Below are positions 1 to 11,999 of a stretch of 64,000 nt of DNA, one piece after another. The DNA is from Hydractinia symbiolongicarpus. Taxonomy: Eukaryota; Cnidaria; Hydrozoa; Anthoathecata; Hydractiniidae. Position 1 is the stretch's first letter. Each line of letters opens with the position of its first letter. The translations under genes and the position numbers were made by a program. The stretch covers positions 6,634,001-6,698,000 of the forward strand of contig NC_079887.1 in assembly GCF_029227915.1 (NCBI RefSeq). The letters run 5' to 3'. The notes under the pieces were generated by a model. It was given only the letters and a program-made list of their open reading frames with translations, did no database searches and was not told where the DNA came from.

Positions 1-691
1 AGATATCGGTTCGAGAGCGAGGCGAGTTTGCGATTACCTTTTCCATCACTACTCCACAAGTTCCGTTGGTGGTTGGAAACCACCAGTACAAGCCTTCGCT
101 TTCACCAATTACGGTCACCTATCAGTATGTGTGTTTCACTACGATATAGTTCCAGCCCATATATCAAAATCAAATTATGTATAATGTCGGTATCTTATGC
201 CTTCTTCCTCACATGTCTAACAGCTCTCTAACTTAGAAGGGTCGGCTTACCAGATAGCTCCATATAAAGGAACTTTTTTTTAAATATTAGCTGGAAGTTG
301 TCTTTCAATTTCCTCAGTTCAACATAGAGGTCTATCACTCTTGACAGCAATACAAATACGTAAAAGAACTCACATTTTTCAGTCTACGAAGTTTTAAAAA
401 CGCTTTTAACGCATAGAATTTCACCTGAAATACATAATTTTTGTACATGCCAAAGCACAATGTTAGAAGATTGTAAATAAGTGCTTTTTATCTACTGATA
501 ATTTTCCATTCTATCCACGACTCTTACGCCACTAAGCATTATGTAATGTCTTGCTATTTGGCTGCATTAAAACCTTAGTAAATGGTCGCGGAATGCAAAG
601 CTCTTAGTAAGAATAATGGCTTTGTATTTTTATTAGATATTTGGTAGATGAACATACTATGAACAACAATTTTAAATAGCTGAAAATGCTT
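1..691. other. No gene recognised
   Basis: AT-rich sequence with only short chance ORFs. I see no domain, tRNA or clear repeat. It probably contains 3' flanking sequence of the MYND gene that ends at 692. Confidence 0.5.
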
Positions 692-3600
692 TTATTCCAC
701 ACAAAAATATTGATGTACACTCCAATGATTTTGTTGACAAATTTCGTTGCAATAAAACGCGTCATAACAATTCCCACAAGTGGAGAGTGATGATGCCACG
801 TCCCCACAACTCAAACATACCTGCAAAAAGTAATGTACCTTATTAATCGGAAAGTTTATGGTACTGGGCCATTTCTAGAATATAATTGAATTTTACACAA
901 ATTTAATTTTGGCGAGGATTAAAAAAAATATTTTCACGTGAATCTAACATGGAGAGAGGTAGAGAAAATTATATTGAAAGGCATTTAATTTAGCGAGGGG
1001 TTAGGAAAATAATTTTCAAGGGTATTTGATTCAGCGACGGATAAAGGAAATAATTTGGAAAGGGGTTTTAATTTGGAAAGGAATAAAGAAAATCATTTTG
1101 TAGGGATTTTGATTTGGCGTAATCTTATCGTGTCGAGAAGGAGCTATTCCACTTTCTCCTGCCCGCAAACATTGTGGAGCCCAAATAGCCCAGCAGGAAA
1201 TCGTTAAAGTTTCAACCTTTCTAATTTCCTCAACACTATTTTGACTATTTAATATTTTAAAAATTATAACTTCCTGGACAACATCTTTGTAATTTAATTT
1301 TTTTTTTAATATAGCGCACTTCAAATTAATCATATCCAGCCTTATCCCCCAGCCTTCATTTTCGCTCTCTGATATGACGTCAATGATATCCTACATTTCT
1401 TAAACTGTGCTCTCAAGTAATTGGTATAGAGAATTGTGATGCAGTTTACACGTTCATCTGTACATTTGCAGAAAATGTTGGTATATTTTGTAAACTATAT
1501 ACGGCGTTCATCTGTACATTTGCAGAAAATGTTGGTATATTCTGTAAACTATATACGGCGTTCATCTGTACATTTGCAGAAAATGTTGGTATATTCTGTA
1601 AACTATATACGGCGTTCATCTGTACATTTGCAGAAAATGTTGGTATATTCTGTAAACTATATACGGCTACACTTGTCAATAAAGTTAGTCAGCTTTGATC
1701 CTTGTATCTAAATGCTGTTGATAGTAATTCTGCTTCAACAAATATTCCTGCTTGGATAGTCTGTTTAAATCTACAATTTTGGCGCTATAGCGGAGATCAG
1801 TCGTGGCCTGTTATTTCGGACCGCCGCCAGTGATTCTAGTGGTCTGAAACGGCCTAATGGAGATTACATGTTTACAATACATTTATCATAAAAATTACTA
1901 ACCTGTCTATTGCTCTGCTTGGCTTGAATTACAGTATCTCGTATTCTCTTTTCTAATCTTGCCAATTCCATTCCTTTTTTTCTCTCCAAATTTTTCTGCA
2001 GCATTTCACTTTTCTTTTTTAACTCTCTTTGACATTCCTTTTCCAGCACGGACAACAAACACGCTTTATCGTTTGCTTCTTCTTCTTTTTTCGCCTCAAT
2101 ATTTTGCTGCTTTCTCATTTGAGTTTGTTTTATTTCATTCTGAGTTGTTTTAATTTCTTCACTCAATTTCACTATTTCCTCCTCTATGGTAAAAATTTGC
2201 AAAATTCATTTCTTCATTTCCTAATTGTGGATTGATATTTTTTACAACAACATGCCATAATTTACTAAAACAACAATTAGAAGAGTTGATTCCGTCGTCG
2301 GGTGTAAAGTGACTGTTGTCAGTAAAAATTAAACACGTGTTAATTATTAGGGAGATAGTAACGTTAAAGTTTTTAGATGCGTAAAGGCTCGTTTTCATAT
2401 AAGAGTTTTCATATAAGAGTTAAGCTTTACAATTAGTTTATTTGCCTTGTACTTACCGACTCGGAAATTGAAAGAAATTCCCAAACAACAGGTGTTGTTT
2501 GCTAACTAAGTGTTCAGCCTGTGCTTGTGATCAAACAAAAAAATTACCTAAAGATTTAATTTCGCTTCTGATTTCATCACTCCGATTCATCGTACGACGT
2601 TCATTCAATTTATCATGAAGAGACCTAAGCACACCGGCTGCAGAGGAAAGTGTATCCAAACTCTATAAGACAAATAACAAAAATAAGATTGAGGCTGGAT
2701 TTCTACTTTTTGATTAATTCCCGTCAACATTTTATATTAAGCGATAGCGATGCATTAATTCGCTATTTTTTGTAGCATTTAAACCGATGCAAATAGTTCT
2801 AATAAATACGTTTTTTAACCCTTGTTTCAGAGAGAAAAATGAAAAGCTGATGATACGAGATGTGTTTTATCGAATTTAATTTATCAAATCCAACAAATTT
2901 AGATTGTCACCCTTTTTTGAGCCAACTTATCGAAAACAATACGATGAATTCGGTTCAGATATAAAACGACTAACTGACGACTAACTGACGACTAACTGAC
3001 GACTAACTGACAACTAGCATAATAAATAAATGGCAGAATTATTGTGTCAAAAATATTTACCGCTTTCCTTCTTTTAAAAAATAAAAACGAAAGATAATGA
3101 TAAATAAACGAAGGTAGCTTTTTATTAAGACTCTTGTGAGCGCTTGTGGGCACAGCTCCCAGTGTATCTGAGAATGCGTATTGGTAATTTTTCTAGCCGA
3201 CAACGTTTTTACTGTCATTGAAAATTCAATAAAAAAAGATAGAAGATTTTAGGAATTTTAATAAAGCGCTTACACAAAAATAGCTAGTTTTTCGGTAAAC
3301 AAATGAGACATCCTCTTTCTAAAAAATCACAGACAAGAGACAGACCAAAGACTGCAAAAATTCAACCTAGAAAGAAGGAAAAAGGAAAAGATGCGTCTTA
3401 ATGAAGCCAAAACACCAAAACTTTTTAACCCATGACCTGCATTGTGGAGAGTCTCAAACACTAATGAAAAGAGTGTATTGTGTGCTTTTGACGCACGGTA
3501 GAAGAGATTTCGAGGTTTAACTGTTTTTTGATAACGTCATCAACCCGTCTGTTCCGAAATTAGTCCTATATTGGTCCCTAGTTACCCACGCAGGAAATGA

Positions 3601-5126
3601 CGTCAGTTATTTCCATTAGGTTTCGATATATTCAAACTCAAGGTTATAACTGCTATACAATCGCTTCCTAAAACATTGAAGTCAGTCTAGTTTATTGGCG
3701 TTTTGACGTAATGTAAAAATAACTGATTTTTGGTTTAGTAAATAAGACTATATATCTTATTATTATTTAAAGGGGTTTTGAAGGCTTTGTACCTTACAAC
3801 ACACTAAATTATTGCATTGTTCTAAGGAATACTAGCCGATAAGCGCATGGAAAGGAAACAATGTAAAAGATTCTTTGTTAAAGATAATTATAAGTCACAC
3901 GCACAGATGGACGAGAGTAGCCTATAATTAAAAGAGATTTTGTTACATTCGTCTTAATGACGGTATACACTCATTAAGTTACTTGAATGCAAGAAGGAAA
4001 AAAATTACCATGTTATCATCATATTGAAACTTTTTCGTCGTGTTGTCTAAATAAACAAAAATATTGATCAAACAATCAGGTACGTATAGCACTTTAAACA
4101 AATGAAACTACTTTATCGTGTTTTGAACTTCTACAGGCTTCATTCACTCCATATATTAAAAAAATTAAAGGGAAGGATCAGCCTTCTGGCAAACTATGTG
4201 CTAACATTTTGATAAAGTCTGCTAGTAGTAGTTAGTAAAGGTAGACTAATAAAAATTGCTAAACATAATTAAAAAGTCCTTAACTCTTCTTGACTGGTTA
4301 AAATGTTGGTCAAATATTGTTCAAGGGTTCATTTGTTTGGTAAAATAAAAACAACACCTTTTAAACTCGTTGCTCCAGTTTCACTAGTTTTCAGGTAGTA
4401 GTACAGGCAGTGCATTCATTGCAAAAACAAATACCAAGGGAATGGAGCCTAAGCTGGACCCCCCTCCAACAAAAAACTATTGGCATATTGGGTAACCTCA
4501 TTAGTTACTTTATAAGAAAAACCATAACCCTGACAGTACTACCAGATTCTAAATTCTACTAACCCAGTGACGGATTTTCAATGAGTCTTTGTTTCTTACC
4601 AGGCCAGGATAAGTCATTATGATCCATGTTGTCCAAAAACGTATCTATGTTGTATAAAACACCGTTACAACTTGCGAAGACATTCTAGTGTTCAAAACAA
4701 CTACAGAAATTTTATTGTGTAACTTTCAGGTTTTCTTCCTTCTTCCTTTTTTAATGGAGAATGAAGATCTTAGCTGGGTTTTTGCGTGCAAGCTATGTAC
4801 AACACGGTTTTTACCAGTTCGTGAATTTTTTGCTATGACAACAATGGGGCTTCAACCACTAATCTGTCCCTAAAAAAATGTATTTAGCCACACATATCTG
4901 TAAAGTGTTGTAAAACTTACCAGTTAAAGTTTATACCACCACCTTACCCTAAGAGACGCATGATCAGAGTCTCAAATATTAAATCTTGCGAGGCATATTA
5001 CCGTTTGTAATGCAAATATTAACATGAAAGTCAAAGAACTTACTTTGTTCCTGCTCATACCACCAAAATTAATGGAGTGACATGATGTTAAGAATTGAAC
5101 CATTATTGCAGCCATTGACAAAAACT
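692..5126 (-). CDS. Coiled-coil protein with C-terminal MYND zinc finger (partial, spliced)
   Basis: Six minus-strand exons join with matching phases: 5044-5126, 4600-4684, 4009-4046, 2548-2662, 1903-2183 and 692-820. Each is bounded by AG and GT. They encode about 240 residues; further 5' exons are missing. The 1903-2183 exon is strongly charged (Glu, Lys, Gln) and looks like a continuous coiled coil. The last exon encodes a canonical MYND finger with spacing C-x2-C-x9-C-x2-C-x5-C-x3-C-x7-H-x3-C, directly before the stop. An AATAAA overlaps the stop codon. MYND fingers bind proline-rich peptides in co-repressors and ciliary or assembly factors, so a protein-interaction role is likely; I cannot name the family. 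A possible further 30-bp exon at 5961-5990 has good splice sites, but the exon linking it to 5126 was not found. Confidence 0.68.
1446..1668. repeat. 54-bp minisatellite, about 4 copies
   Basis: A unit starting CGTTCATCTGTACATTTGC recurs every 54 bp with almost no divergence. Because 54 is a multiple of three, both strands stay open as 18-residue repeats, which creates spurious ORFs. It lies in the last intron of the MYND gene. Confidence 0.9.
2968..3015. repeat. 11-bp tandem repeat (CTAACTGACGA), about 4 copies
   Basis: The 11-mer GACTAACTGAC is repeated back to back about four times, in an intron of the MYND gene. Confidence 0.85.
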
Positions 5127-5129
5127 CTA

Positions 5130-6703
5130 AAATCACAAAGAAACATCAGTGAAGAAGCAAGTCGTACCTGCAAAAGGATTCTGTGAACAATATCAATAGG
5201 CATCTTCAGATATTCCTTTTCGATTTAGAATTAATGGCATCGCAACCCATAAACCAACGAGACCACAGTTGATTGTACTATATGTCACCACAGTGCTTGC
5301 CCCTATGACCTACCTTTAAAATAAGATGACGGATGCATAGCTTAAAATTCTCTTAGTGTGTGCACGAGGCTGTAAAAGGATCACAGGCTACTTTCAAGCT
5401 ACTTTGTTACAATCTCGGGAAGAGTTACCAATTAAGTAGATAACGTGTCTTCTGCGAGTCAATTCAACATATCATCATGACCAAATATACAAGCTACAGT
5501 TCGCAGAACATAAAGGTTAGAAATGAACAGAATGCAAGCTCATACGTGAAATTTGTAAATATAAAACTGTGCGTGCTTTTTAACAATACCAAATACACAA
5601 ATACCAACAAATACCAAAAACATGATTTTTTATTTCTTGTGTCCCGAATAATAAATAAATAAAACTTTTCTCCACGTAAAATTTCATATTGTAAGTTAAA
5701 CTAAAAGTTAAAATAAAAGTGTGATTTTCTATTATCCACCCCAACAATTCTAGCCACGTTTGTGTTATCGGAGTATCATTTCACAGTTTCATTGCGCAGA
5801 AGATAACCAAATCCTTGTAAAGAATATTTCTTTCTCTAGATATCACGTTTTCTTTTTTAGTCTAGATAGCTAGCTTCTGTGTTAACTATTATCGAAGTGA
5901 AATGGTTATATGTTATTCTTAACTTGTTGTTCTCTTGAAGGTTGTTTAACGAAAACTTACAAACATCGGGTCTAACTTTTCTGCGAGGTACTAATTAGGA
6001 ATAGAGGAAAATTATTTTGGTTGTGTCGACATTTAAGTATAGCTTTATTCCTTGTTGTGATGGTGACTCGACTTCATTCTGGTTATAGTAAGAACCGCTT
6101 GATTCAAATCCTGTTAAAGGAGAGGCGAACTGCGCTGCAGCACGGCTGATGAATAAAAGTTCATGATAAGTGTTGATTTTAAAGACCAGACTGACTGGGT
6201 TGGTCGTCTGCTCCATAAAAAAGTCTCACTATAAATCAAATTTGTTTACGTCTTTGTGAACCTCCTTGGTGAGAGTACTGAATTATTTGTAATTGAGTAT
6301 TTTTAAACATTTGCTAAACGGGTGGCTAAATTAAAAAACAATGGAATATATTTCTCTTTATTGTGATCACGAAACACAGTGATTAAAAGAAGTTGAAGAT
6401 CAAAATAACATGAAAAATGTTGAACAAGTAAAGAACATTATTTTTATTATTTTATACTACTGAACTTGCTAAAAAAAATTTGCGAGTAAAGATAAAGAAA
6501 GTAAAAATTCAAGGAGTAGAGGTGAAGCCGCCATATTCGTTCGATTTGTAATTCAATGTTTCCGGTCTGTATATTTATTCACATCTCATCATAACAAACT
6601 TTATCGTTCAAAGTTGATAGTATGGTGCAGAAAAGGGACTCATGAAAACATGAAAAAAATGTTGTTGTTGGTCATGACAGATACTTCTTTAGTTCAAAGA
6701 AGT
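5130..6703. other. No confirmed gene; probable 5' introns of the MYND gene
   Basis: Only short ORFs occur here. A minus-strand ORF at 5995-6216 (73 codons) has no recognisable domain. The exons that precede 5126 must lie here or beyond, but I could not establish them in phase. Confidence 0.4.
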
Positions 6704-7615
6704 TTAACCCTATTATATACCTGGGGGGGGGGGGGCACAAAGTGCTCGCGGACTCTTTGACTAGGCATAACTTTGGATACACATGTGATTAAGTGTTAAA
6801 ATTTTGGGACTATTCCTAACTTTTATTAGGGCTTCTCATGAAAAAAAAATTTTTGGAAAAATTTTGTACTTTGCTGGGGGTGTTCTATTTTTTTGACGGG
6901 GGTAAATTTTTTGGAATTTTGAAAACCGTTGACATTCAAGTAAGAATGTCATGTTGTATTGGGTATATAAATATTTATTACATGTATGTTTGTCACTAAG
7001 TGGTAACCAAGGTGATATATGCTAAGGTGATATATGGTTACTAGGGACAAAAACCGGACCAGATCTGAAGGGAATAACGATCCAGCAAATTGAGGTCATT
7101 TCGGATACCAATGACGTCATTATATTGTTTTCCTTGCACCGATTATCTTTAAATGCCCTGTTCTACACATATCCCAAGTTTAATGGCATGAACATCAATA
7201 TTTCTGGTAGAACAGGTCTTTTTATCTTCATCGTTCAAATAAGAAATTTTCTTTCCGAAATGACGTCATTTTTTATCTCAATGATGTCATTAAAATTATT
7301 TTTTCATGTGAAACACATATTTTGGTATTTGATCCACAAATCCAGCAAGAATCACTAGTAACACGCGAGAAATTAAAACGCACTGAAAAATTGGGAAAAT
7401 GACCATTTTTCACATTGTGACGTCATTTTTAATCCCTATGAGGTCATCAAATTATTTTTTTACCTGGATTGAGTTTGTATTAAGACATTCTCCAACTGAG
7501 CCAAGTTTCATCACTTAAGCACAAGTAGTTCAGGATTTATGGCCCGCAGGCACTTTGTCCCCCCCCCCCCCCCAGGGTTACAAGGGCCAAAAAAGCTCAG
7601 GTATAATAGGGTTAA
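6704..7615. mobile_element. piggyBac-like MITE flanked by TTAA
   Basis: The element runs from 6708 to 7611 and is flanked on both sides by TTAA (6704-6707 and 7612-7615). It starts CCCTATTATA and ends with the inverse, TATAATAGGG. The subterminal regions carry a G13 run next to CACAAAGTGC and, inverted at the other end, GCACTTTGT next to a C run. CCC...GGG termini and a TTAA target duplication are the piggyBac signature. There is no transposase ORF, so it is non-autonomous. Confidence 0.8.
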
Positions 7616-8521
7616 ACGAAGGTTATAAAATGCTGTTAGTATTATAGTACGTAGAATATTCTTGGTTATCTCAAGCCAAAGATCATGTTTTCGATTTTTA
7701 CTGGTAAGTACATCCAAACCTACTTATTTTCATCCCACCAACCATGAAAATTTTGTAAAAAACGTTGCAAGGAAGATATATGGATAGTTAGTTGTGACAT
7801 ATGGTTATTTATTTGTTATTATAGTAGCTATCTTAGTAGATTTTAGGATTTAGAAATCAATAAATATCTTTCTCTCGTTTAAAATTTATTTTCTGGCTGC
7901 CACAAAATAGTTTTTTGTTCGGCTCTCCTTTAAATACACTCGCTTATTTCTCTTCTTAATGTTTTACTTTACGCGCCAAAAATATGCTGTTGTCTAAATA
8001 AATGACGCATGACCTCCCCATATTGTGACTAATGGGCGCTTCTATTCGTAAATACATAAGAAACACTCGCTAGAGCAAATGCAGTGTACTAAAAACTAAA
8101 AACATCTTGTTTTTTTATCAGAAAACCTAAAAACTTATTATGTACTGGAGCTAGTGGTATAATGTGTAATGCTTAAGCTTTTTTGCTTGTGTGTGTATAA
8201 GTAGTTATCGCAGAGTGCCGAAAAAAATTTCGGAAATATTTTTTGAGAGATTTAGTCATTGAATGATGAATAAATTTCATAGCGAATAACGTTCTCTAAT
8301 GGAATCGGAACACTAGAGATTGCTTTAAAATTCAATTCAAAAGCCTTGTATTAAATATGTACAGTAAGCTGTAAGTAGTTCAAGAATAAGGGAATTTACG
8401 AAACAAGAACGGGATTCTCTGCAACGACTTTTTTTTGAAAACCTGCCATATGAAAAGCGCGACAAAAAATTGATTACGAAAAATTAAGCAAAAGTGATTA
8501 CAATAAACAGCGTGAAATACA
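7616..8521. other. Intergenic, nothing recognised
   Basis: AT-rich sequence between two transposons, with no ORF of substance. Confidence 0.5.
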
Positions 8522-8523
8522 TA

Positions 8524-10140
8524 CAGTAGACTCCCGGTAACTTGAACACCGGTTAACGCGATCTTTTGTTAGCTCGAACTGTTTTCTACGGTCCATTGGA
8601 CATTTCTTAATACTTCCTTATAAAAACTACTCGTTAACTCGAACCCCGGATGATTTCTTCGGATAACTCGAACCTCTTAGTGTCTAAGTAGAAAACACAT
8701 GTTCGAAAAATGAATACTGGTATGTAATGTAGCCAAAGATTTCGAAAAAGTTGTTCTTATGGTTCGCTTTACAGAGGAGCCAAAATGTTTCTTTTGATGG
8801 CAATGTGATAAAAGAGAATGCTATTCAACTTGCTGAACGTGTCGATCCTACAAATTTTAAAGTGTCAGATGGAAAAGTGGAAAAATAGGTAAGAAAATAA
8901 ATACATTCTTGCGCAAGTTACAGTCCTATTTTGAATTATAAAGTTCTGTTTTTTTTCAAATGTCTACCACACACATTTGTCCTTAACCCTATTTGGTATG
9001 GGCTTTTTTGACTCTTGTAAGTATGGGGGGGGGGGCATAAAGTGCCCACGGGATGCAACTTTTGTTTAGTTTGGTTTTAAGTGACAAAACTTGGCACAAA
9101 GAAGCATCAATATGTTGTGACTGAATTAGTGAAAAAATATTTAGGTTGACATGTCATCACAGGAAGTGATGACGTCATAATGAGACAATGGTTGAAGAAA
9201 ACATGTCTTTCTTGGAAATTCTTGTTCTTTTATCTTTTTTAAAACTATTTACAGTACTAGTCATTAAAAAAGTAATATAAGAATGTAAGATATTATTAGA
9301 AACATCAACAGGTGGTATAAAAACAAAAAATTTCTCTAAGGAGAAAATGGAAATCGACCAGAATTCAAATCTTCAGGAATTTTTTTTGAAAAATCTCTAT
9401 TTGGGAACCTTAGTGTTAGTAGCTGTCATGGAATAAAACTTGGTATATATAATAGCACTTACTTCAGTAGCTACTCAATAAAGACAATTTGTATTGACAT
9501 GGGACAAAATGACCTATGACGTTATCATATGACAATAGAAATAGAGAAATAGGAAATTACAACCATTCCGGTCTGTAAATTACCAATATTCCGGTCTGCA
9601 AATTACACAGTATACATGTCAATATTGTATGATGACTTTTTGTCACTATCACATACATAATCCCATATTCATACAACTGGTTAGTTTAGAAAGCATTTAT
9701 TTTTAGCACTATACAATAAAAAAGTTGATATGACCACCTGCCAAGAAGGACAAAGTGACATTGACAGGACAATTTTTGAAAATATATTTTTTTTATTTTC
9801 CGTTAGTCCAATAAAAGTTAGGAAAAGTCACAAAATTTCAGGTAATTTCATCCAGTATTTAAAAAGTTATTAGAATTTGAAAATGCCTCGGGTACTTTAT
9901 GCCCGCCCCCCCCCCTCCCCCGCCCCCATACCAAATAGGGTTAACTTGCCCTAACCCAAACTAACATCTCACTTTTTTATAAGTTCGAAATATCGGGAGC
10001 TTTGCTTAAGTCGAACTAACTCGAACTGTTTTTTCTGGTCCCTTGGAGGTTCCGAGTTATTCACTCTCGTCCCCAGAGCTCTTTGAGCGAGTTTATCTGA
10101 GCTCTGGAGTCGAGAATGCGAGGTTACTGGGAGTTTACTG
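8524..10140. mobile_element. pogo/Tigger-like element remnant (Tc1/mariner superfamily) with a nested MITE
   Basis: Terminal inverted repeats CAGTAGACTCCCGGTAAC and GTTACTGGGAGTTTACTG are flanked by TA at 8522-8523 and 10141-10142. Subterminal inverted blocks share CTCGAACTGTTTT and GGTCC. A short plus-strand stretch near 8775-8887 translates as a piece of the CENPB-type DNA-binding domain of Tigger transposases (RSQNVSFDGN followed by an AIQLAERV helix) and then stops. The rest of the transposase is missing. A second transposon (8987-9940) has inserted into it, so this element is the older of the two. Confidence 0.8.
8983..9944. mobile_element. piggyBac-like MITE nested in the Tigger remnant
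   Basis: The element spans 8987-9940, with TTAA at 8983-8986 and 9941-9944. Termini CCCTATTTGGTATGGG and the inverse CCATACCAAATAGGG are followed by G-rich and C-rich tracts next to GGGCATAAAGTGCCC-like sequence. It shares its architecture with the 6704-7615 element but is a different subfamily. Confidence 0.82.
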
Positions 10141-10142
10141 TA

Positions 10143-10450
10143 TGTTAAAAAATTGATATTTGATTGTTTAGCGCCCTTTTGTTAAAAAGAGTTTTGGCGC
10201 CCCTTATTTACGATTATACAACTATGAACATGGCGGCGAAAAGTACAGTGTGTGACTTGTCTTGTGTAGTTTACAGTTAAGTTGGCTAGTATAGTTCTTT
10301 TCCTAAAACTTCTTTGTGAACATTTCTCTTTAACTCTAACATCTGCGTTGGAGGGTTAATATTAGGTATACTAGGATACCATAGTTACGGATTAGCTAGC
10401 TAGAAATCTCCATCTCTATACTTAAAAAAGCTTACCTCTTTCTTTCTTTA
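10143..10450. other. Intergenic, nothing recognised
   Basis: A short spacer between two DNA transposons, with no ORF or clear signal. Confidence 0.5.
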
Positions 10451-11163
10451 ACAGTCAGGGAAATCCTCTTAATTAAGCTGTACAGCTTAATTTGGATGTC
10501 AGCTTAATTAGGATGTATCATACAGTCTAATTAGGCGTTTTACAGCTAAATTAAGATGTACAAAACTTTGATCGTCGAAAACACACATTTAACTGAATTT
10601 TAGAATCTATCTAACTCAATAAATCCAATATTTACGTGCATATAAACATCTCCAATACATTAGTTTTTTCGTAGCACCCCAGAGATCCGCTAAATTTGAA
10701 GTTTTAAAAATGTCCGCTTAAATAGGCTGTATCACGTGACGTGCATCCTAACTATAGGATGCAGTACAGCTTAAATAGGACTATCACTACGATGAACCGT
10801 TGTTTCAATTTACACCGGATTTACACTGCTGCCATTATGAATTCGAACAAGTTAAAATAAAACTACATGACCAGCGCATTATTTGACGACGAGCTCGCGA
10901 TTTCTAGCATTCTTTATCCATATCTTCTGATCCTGGGGTTCTGGAGATACCATTCTTTTTTTATAACGTAGTGGTCAAATTGTTGATGAAAGAGCTGCAG
11001 GGGTGATTCTGCTAAAATTTAAATTTTTCGAGAAATCGGGGAAAAACTTTTTCTACCTCCTAATTTAGATGTATGTCACCTAATTAAGCTGTGATATACA
11101 TCCTAATTAAGCTGACATCCAAATTAAGCTGTATAGCTTAATTAAGAGGATTTCCCTGACTGT
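10451..11163. mobile_element. MITE with about 68-bp terminal inverted repeats
   Basis: The left end ACAGTCAGGGAAATCCTCTT and its exact complement at the right end are part of about 68 bp of near-perfect TIR. Within the TIR, AGCTTAATTAAGC-type palindromes recur several times as subterminal repeats. The trinucleotide TTA lies immediately outside both ends (10448-10450 and 11164-11166), so a 3-bp TTA target duplication as in PIF/Harbinger is possible. There is no transposase. Confidence 0.8.
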
Positions 11164-11339
11164 TTAAAAAAAGTTTACCTTGTCCTTTTAATAGAGTATT
11201 TCAAAAACGACCAAAACAACTTTGGAAAACCCTAAAAAACTGGTTCCTGATAAGTCAGGCAATACTACCTAGTAGCTCAAAACAATGGTACAGAAACTTC
11301 TCACCCAAAATAAATTTCCAACACATTCAATTCATTTTT

Positions 11340-11760
11340 TGTCAGTCTTGGTGCCAAACTAGCCTCTAAATTTTCTTATGACATTACTAATGTTAATCCA
11401 CCTGTTAGCGGACAGGATTTTCGGAGGGCTCGTATTGAGACCAAAAGTGTTGAAAAAATTATTAGTTCACTAAAACTTAATAAAGCTACAGATTTGGACT
11501 GAATTGGTCCATGACTTAGTTTTAAGTATTTAAATGTCAAGTCATTTCAACAAATCTTTATTTACTGGTTATGTACCTAAATGTTGGAAGACTAAAAGGG
11601 TCTTGCCTATTTTTAAAAGTGGCAATAAAACATCTACTAATTATCTCCATTTTGCCATTTCCTATGAAATTTTTCGAAAAGTATTTTGTGCATGAGCAAA
11701 TGTCTCATTTTATTTCTAAGCACAACTTCCTGAATGACAGACAGTACGGATTTTGAAAAC
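11340..11760 (+). pseudogene. Decayed non-LTR reverse transcriptase fragment (first family)
   Basis: Translation in several frames gives typical RT palm/finger remains: a block ending in NKATDLD, a block around CWK, and FISKHNFLNDRQYGF near 11700-11756. Many stops and frameshifts break it. It is distinct in sequence from the retroelement that follows. Confidence 0.6.
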
Positions 11761-11814
11761 TCTTAGTAGTCAATGTCTCTGATTTTATTATTACTTTTAT
11801 TATTATATTAGTTA

Positions 11815-11995
11815 AAAGGTAGGTTGTATGAGGCTTGTGTAAGAGGTGTTATGTTGTACGGTAGTGTGACATGGGCATCGAAGCAGGAAGATCTTGACCG
11901 CTTAGAAAGGAATGATATGAGAATGGCTAGGTGGATGTGTAATGCCAGTCTGAGAGACAGAAAGAGGGCTAAGTATTCATAGAATTAAAGATGTA
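11815..11995 (+). pseudogene. 3'-terminal fragment of a second LINE copy
   Basis: This segment is about 85-90% identical to 13405-13590. It encodes the same block (ACVR.VMLYGS.TWA, then EDLDRLERND and RWMCNASLRDRK) and is then cut off and joined to the more complete copy starting near 12000. Confidence 0.75.
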
Positions 11996-11999
11996 GTAA

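Noticed and set aside
1436-1711. Repetitive proteins on both strands
   Set aside because: The 54-bp tandem repeat keeps all frames open by its multiple-of-three length. It lies in an intron, with no other coding support.
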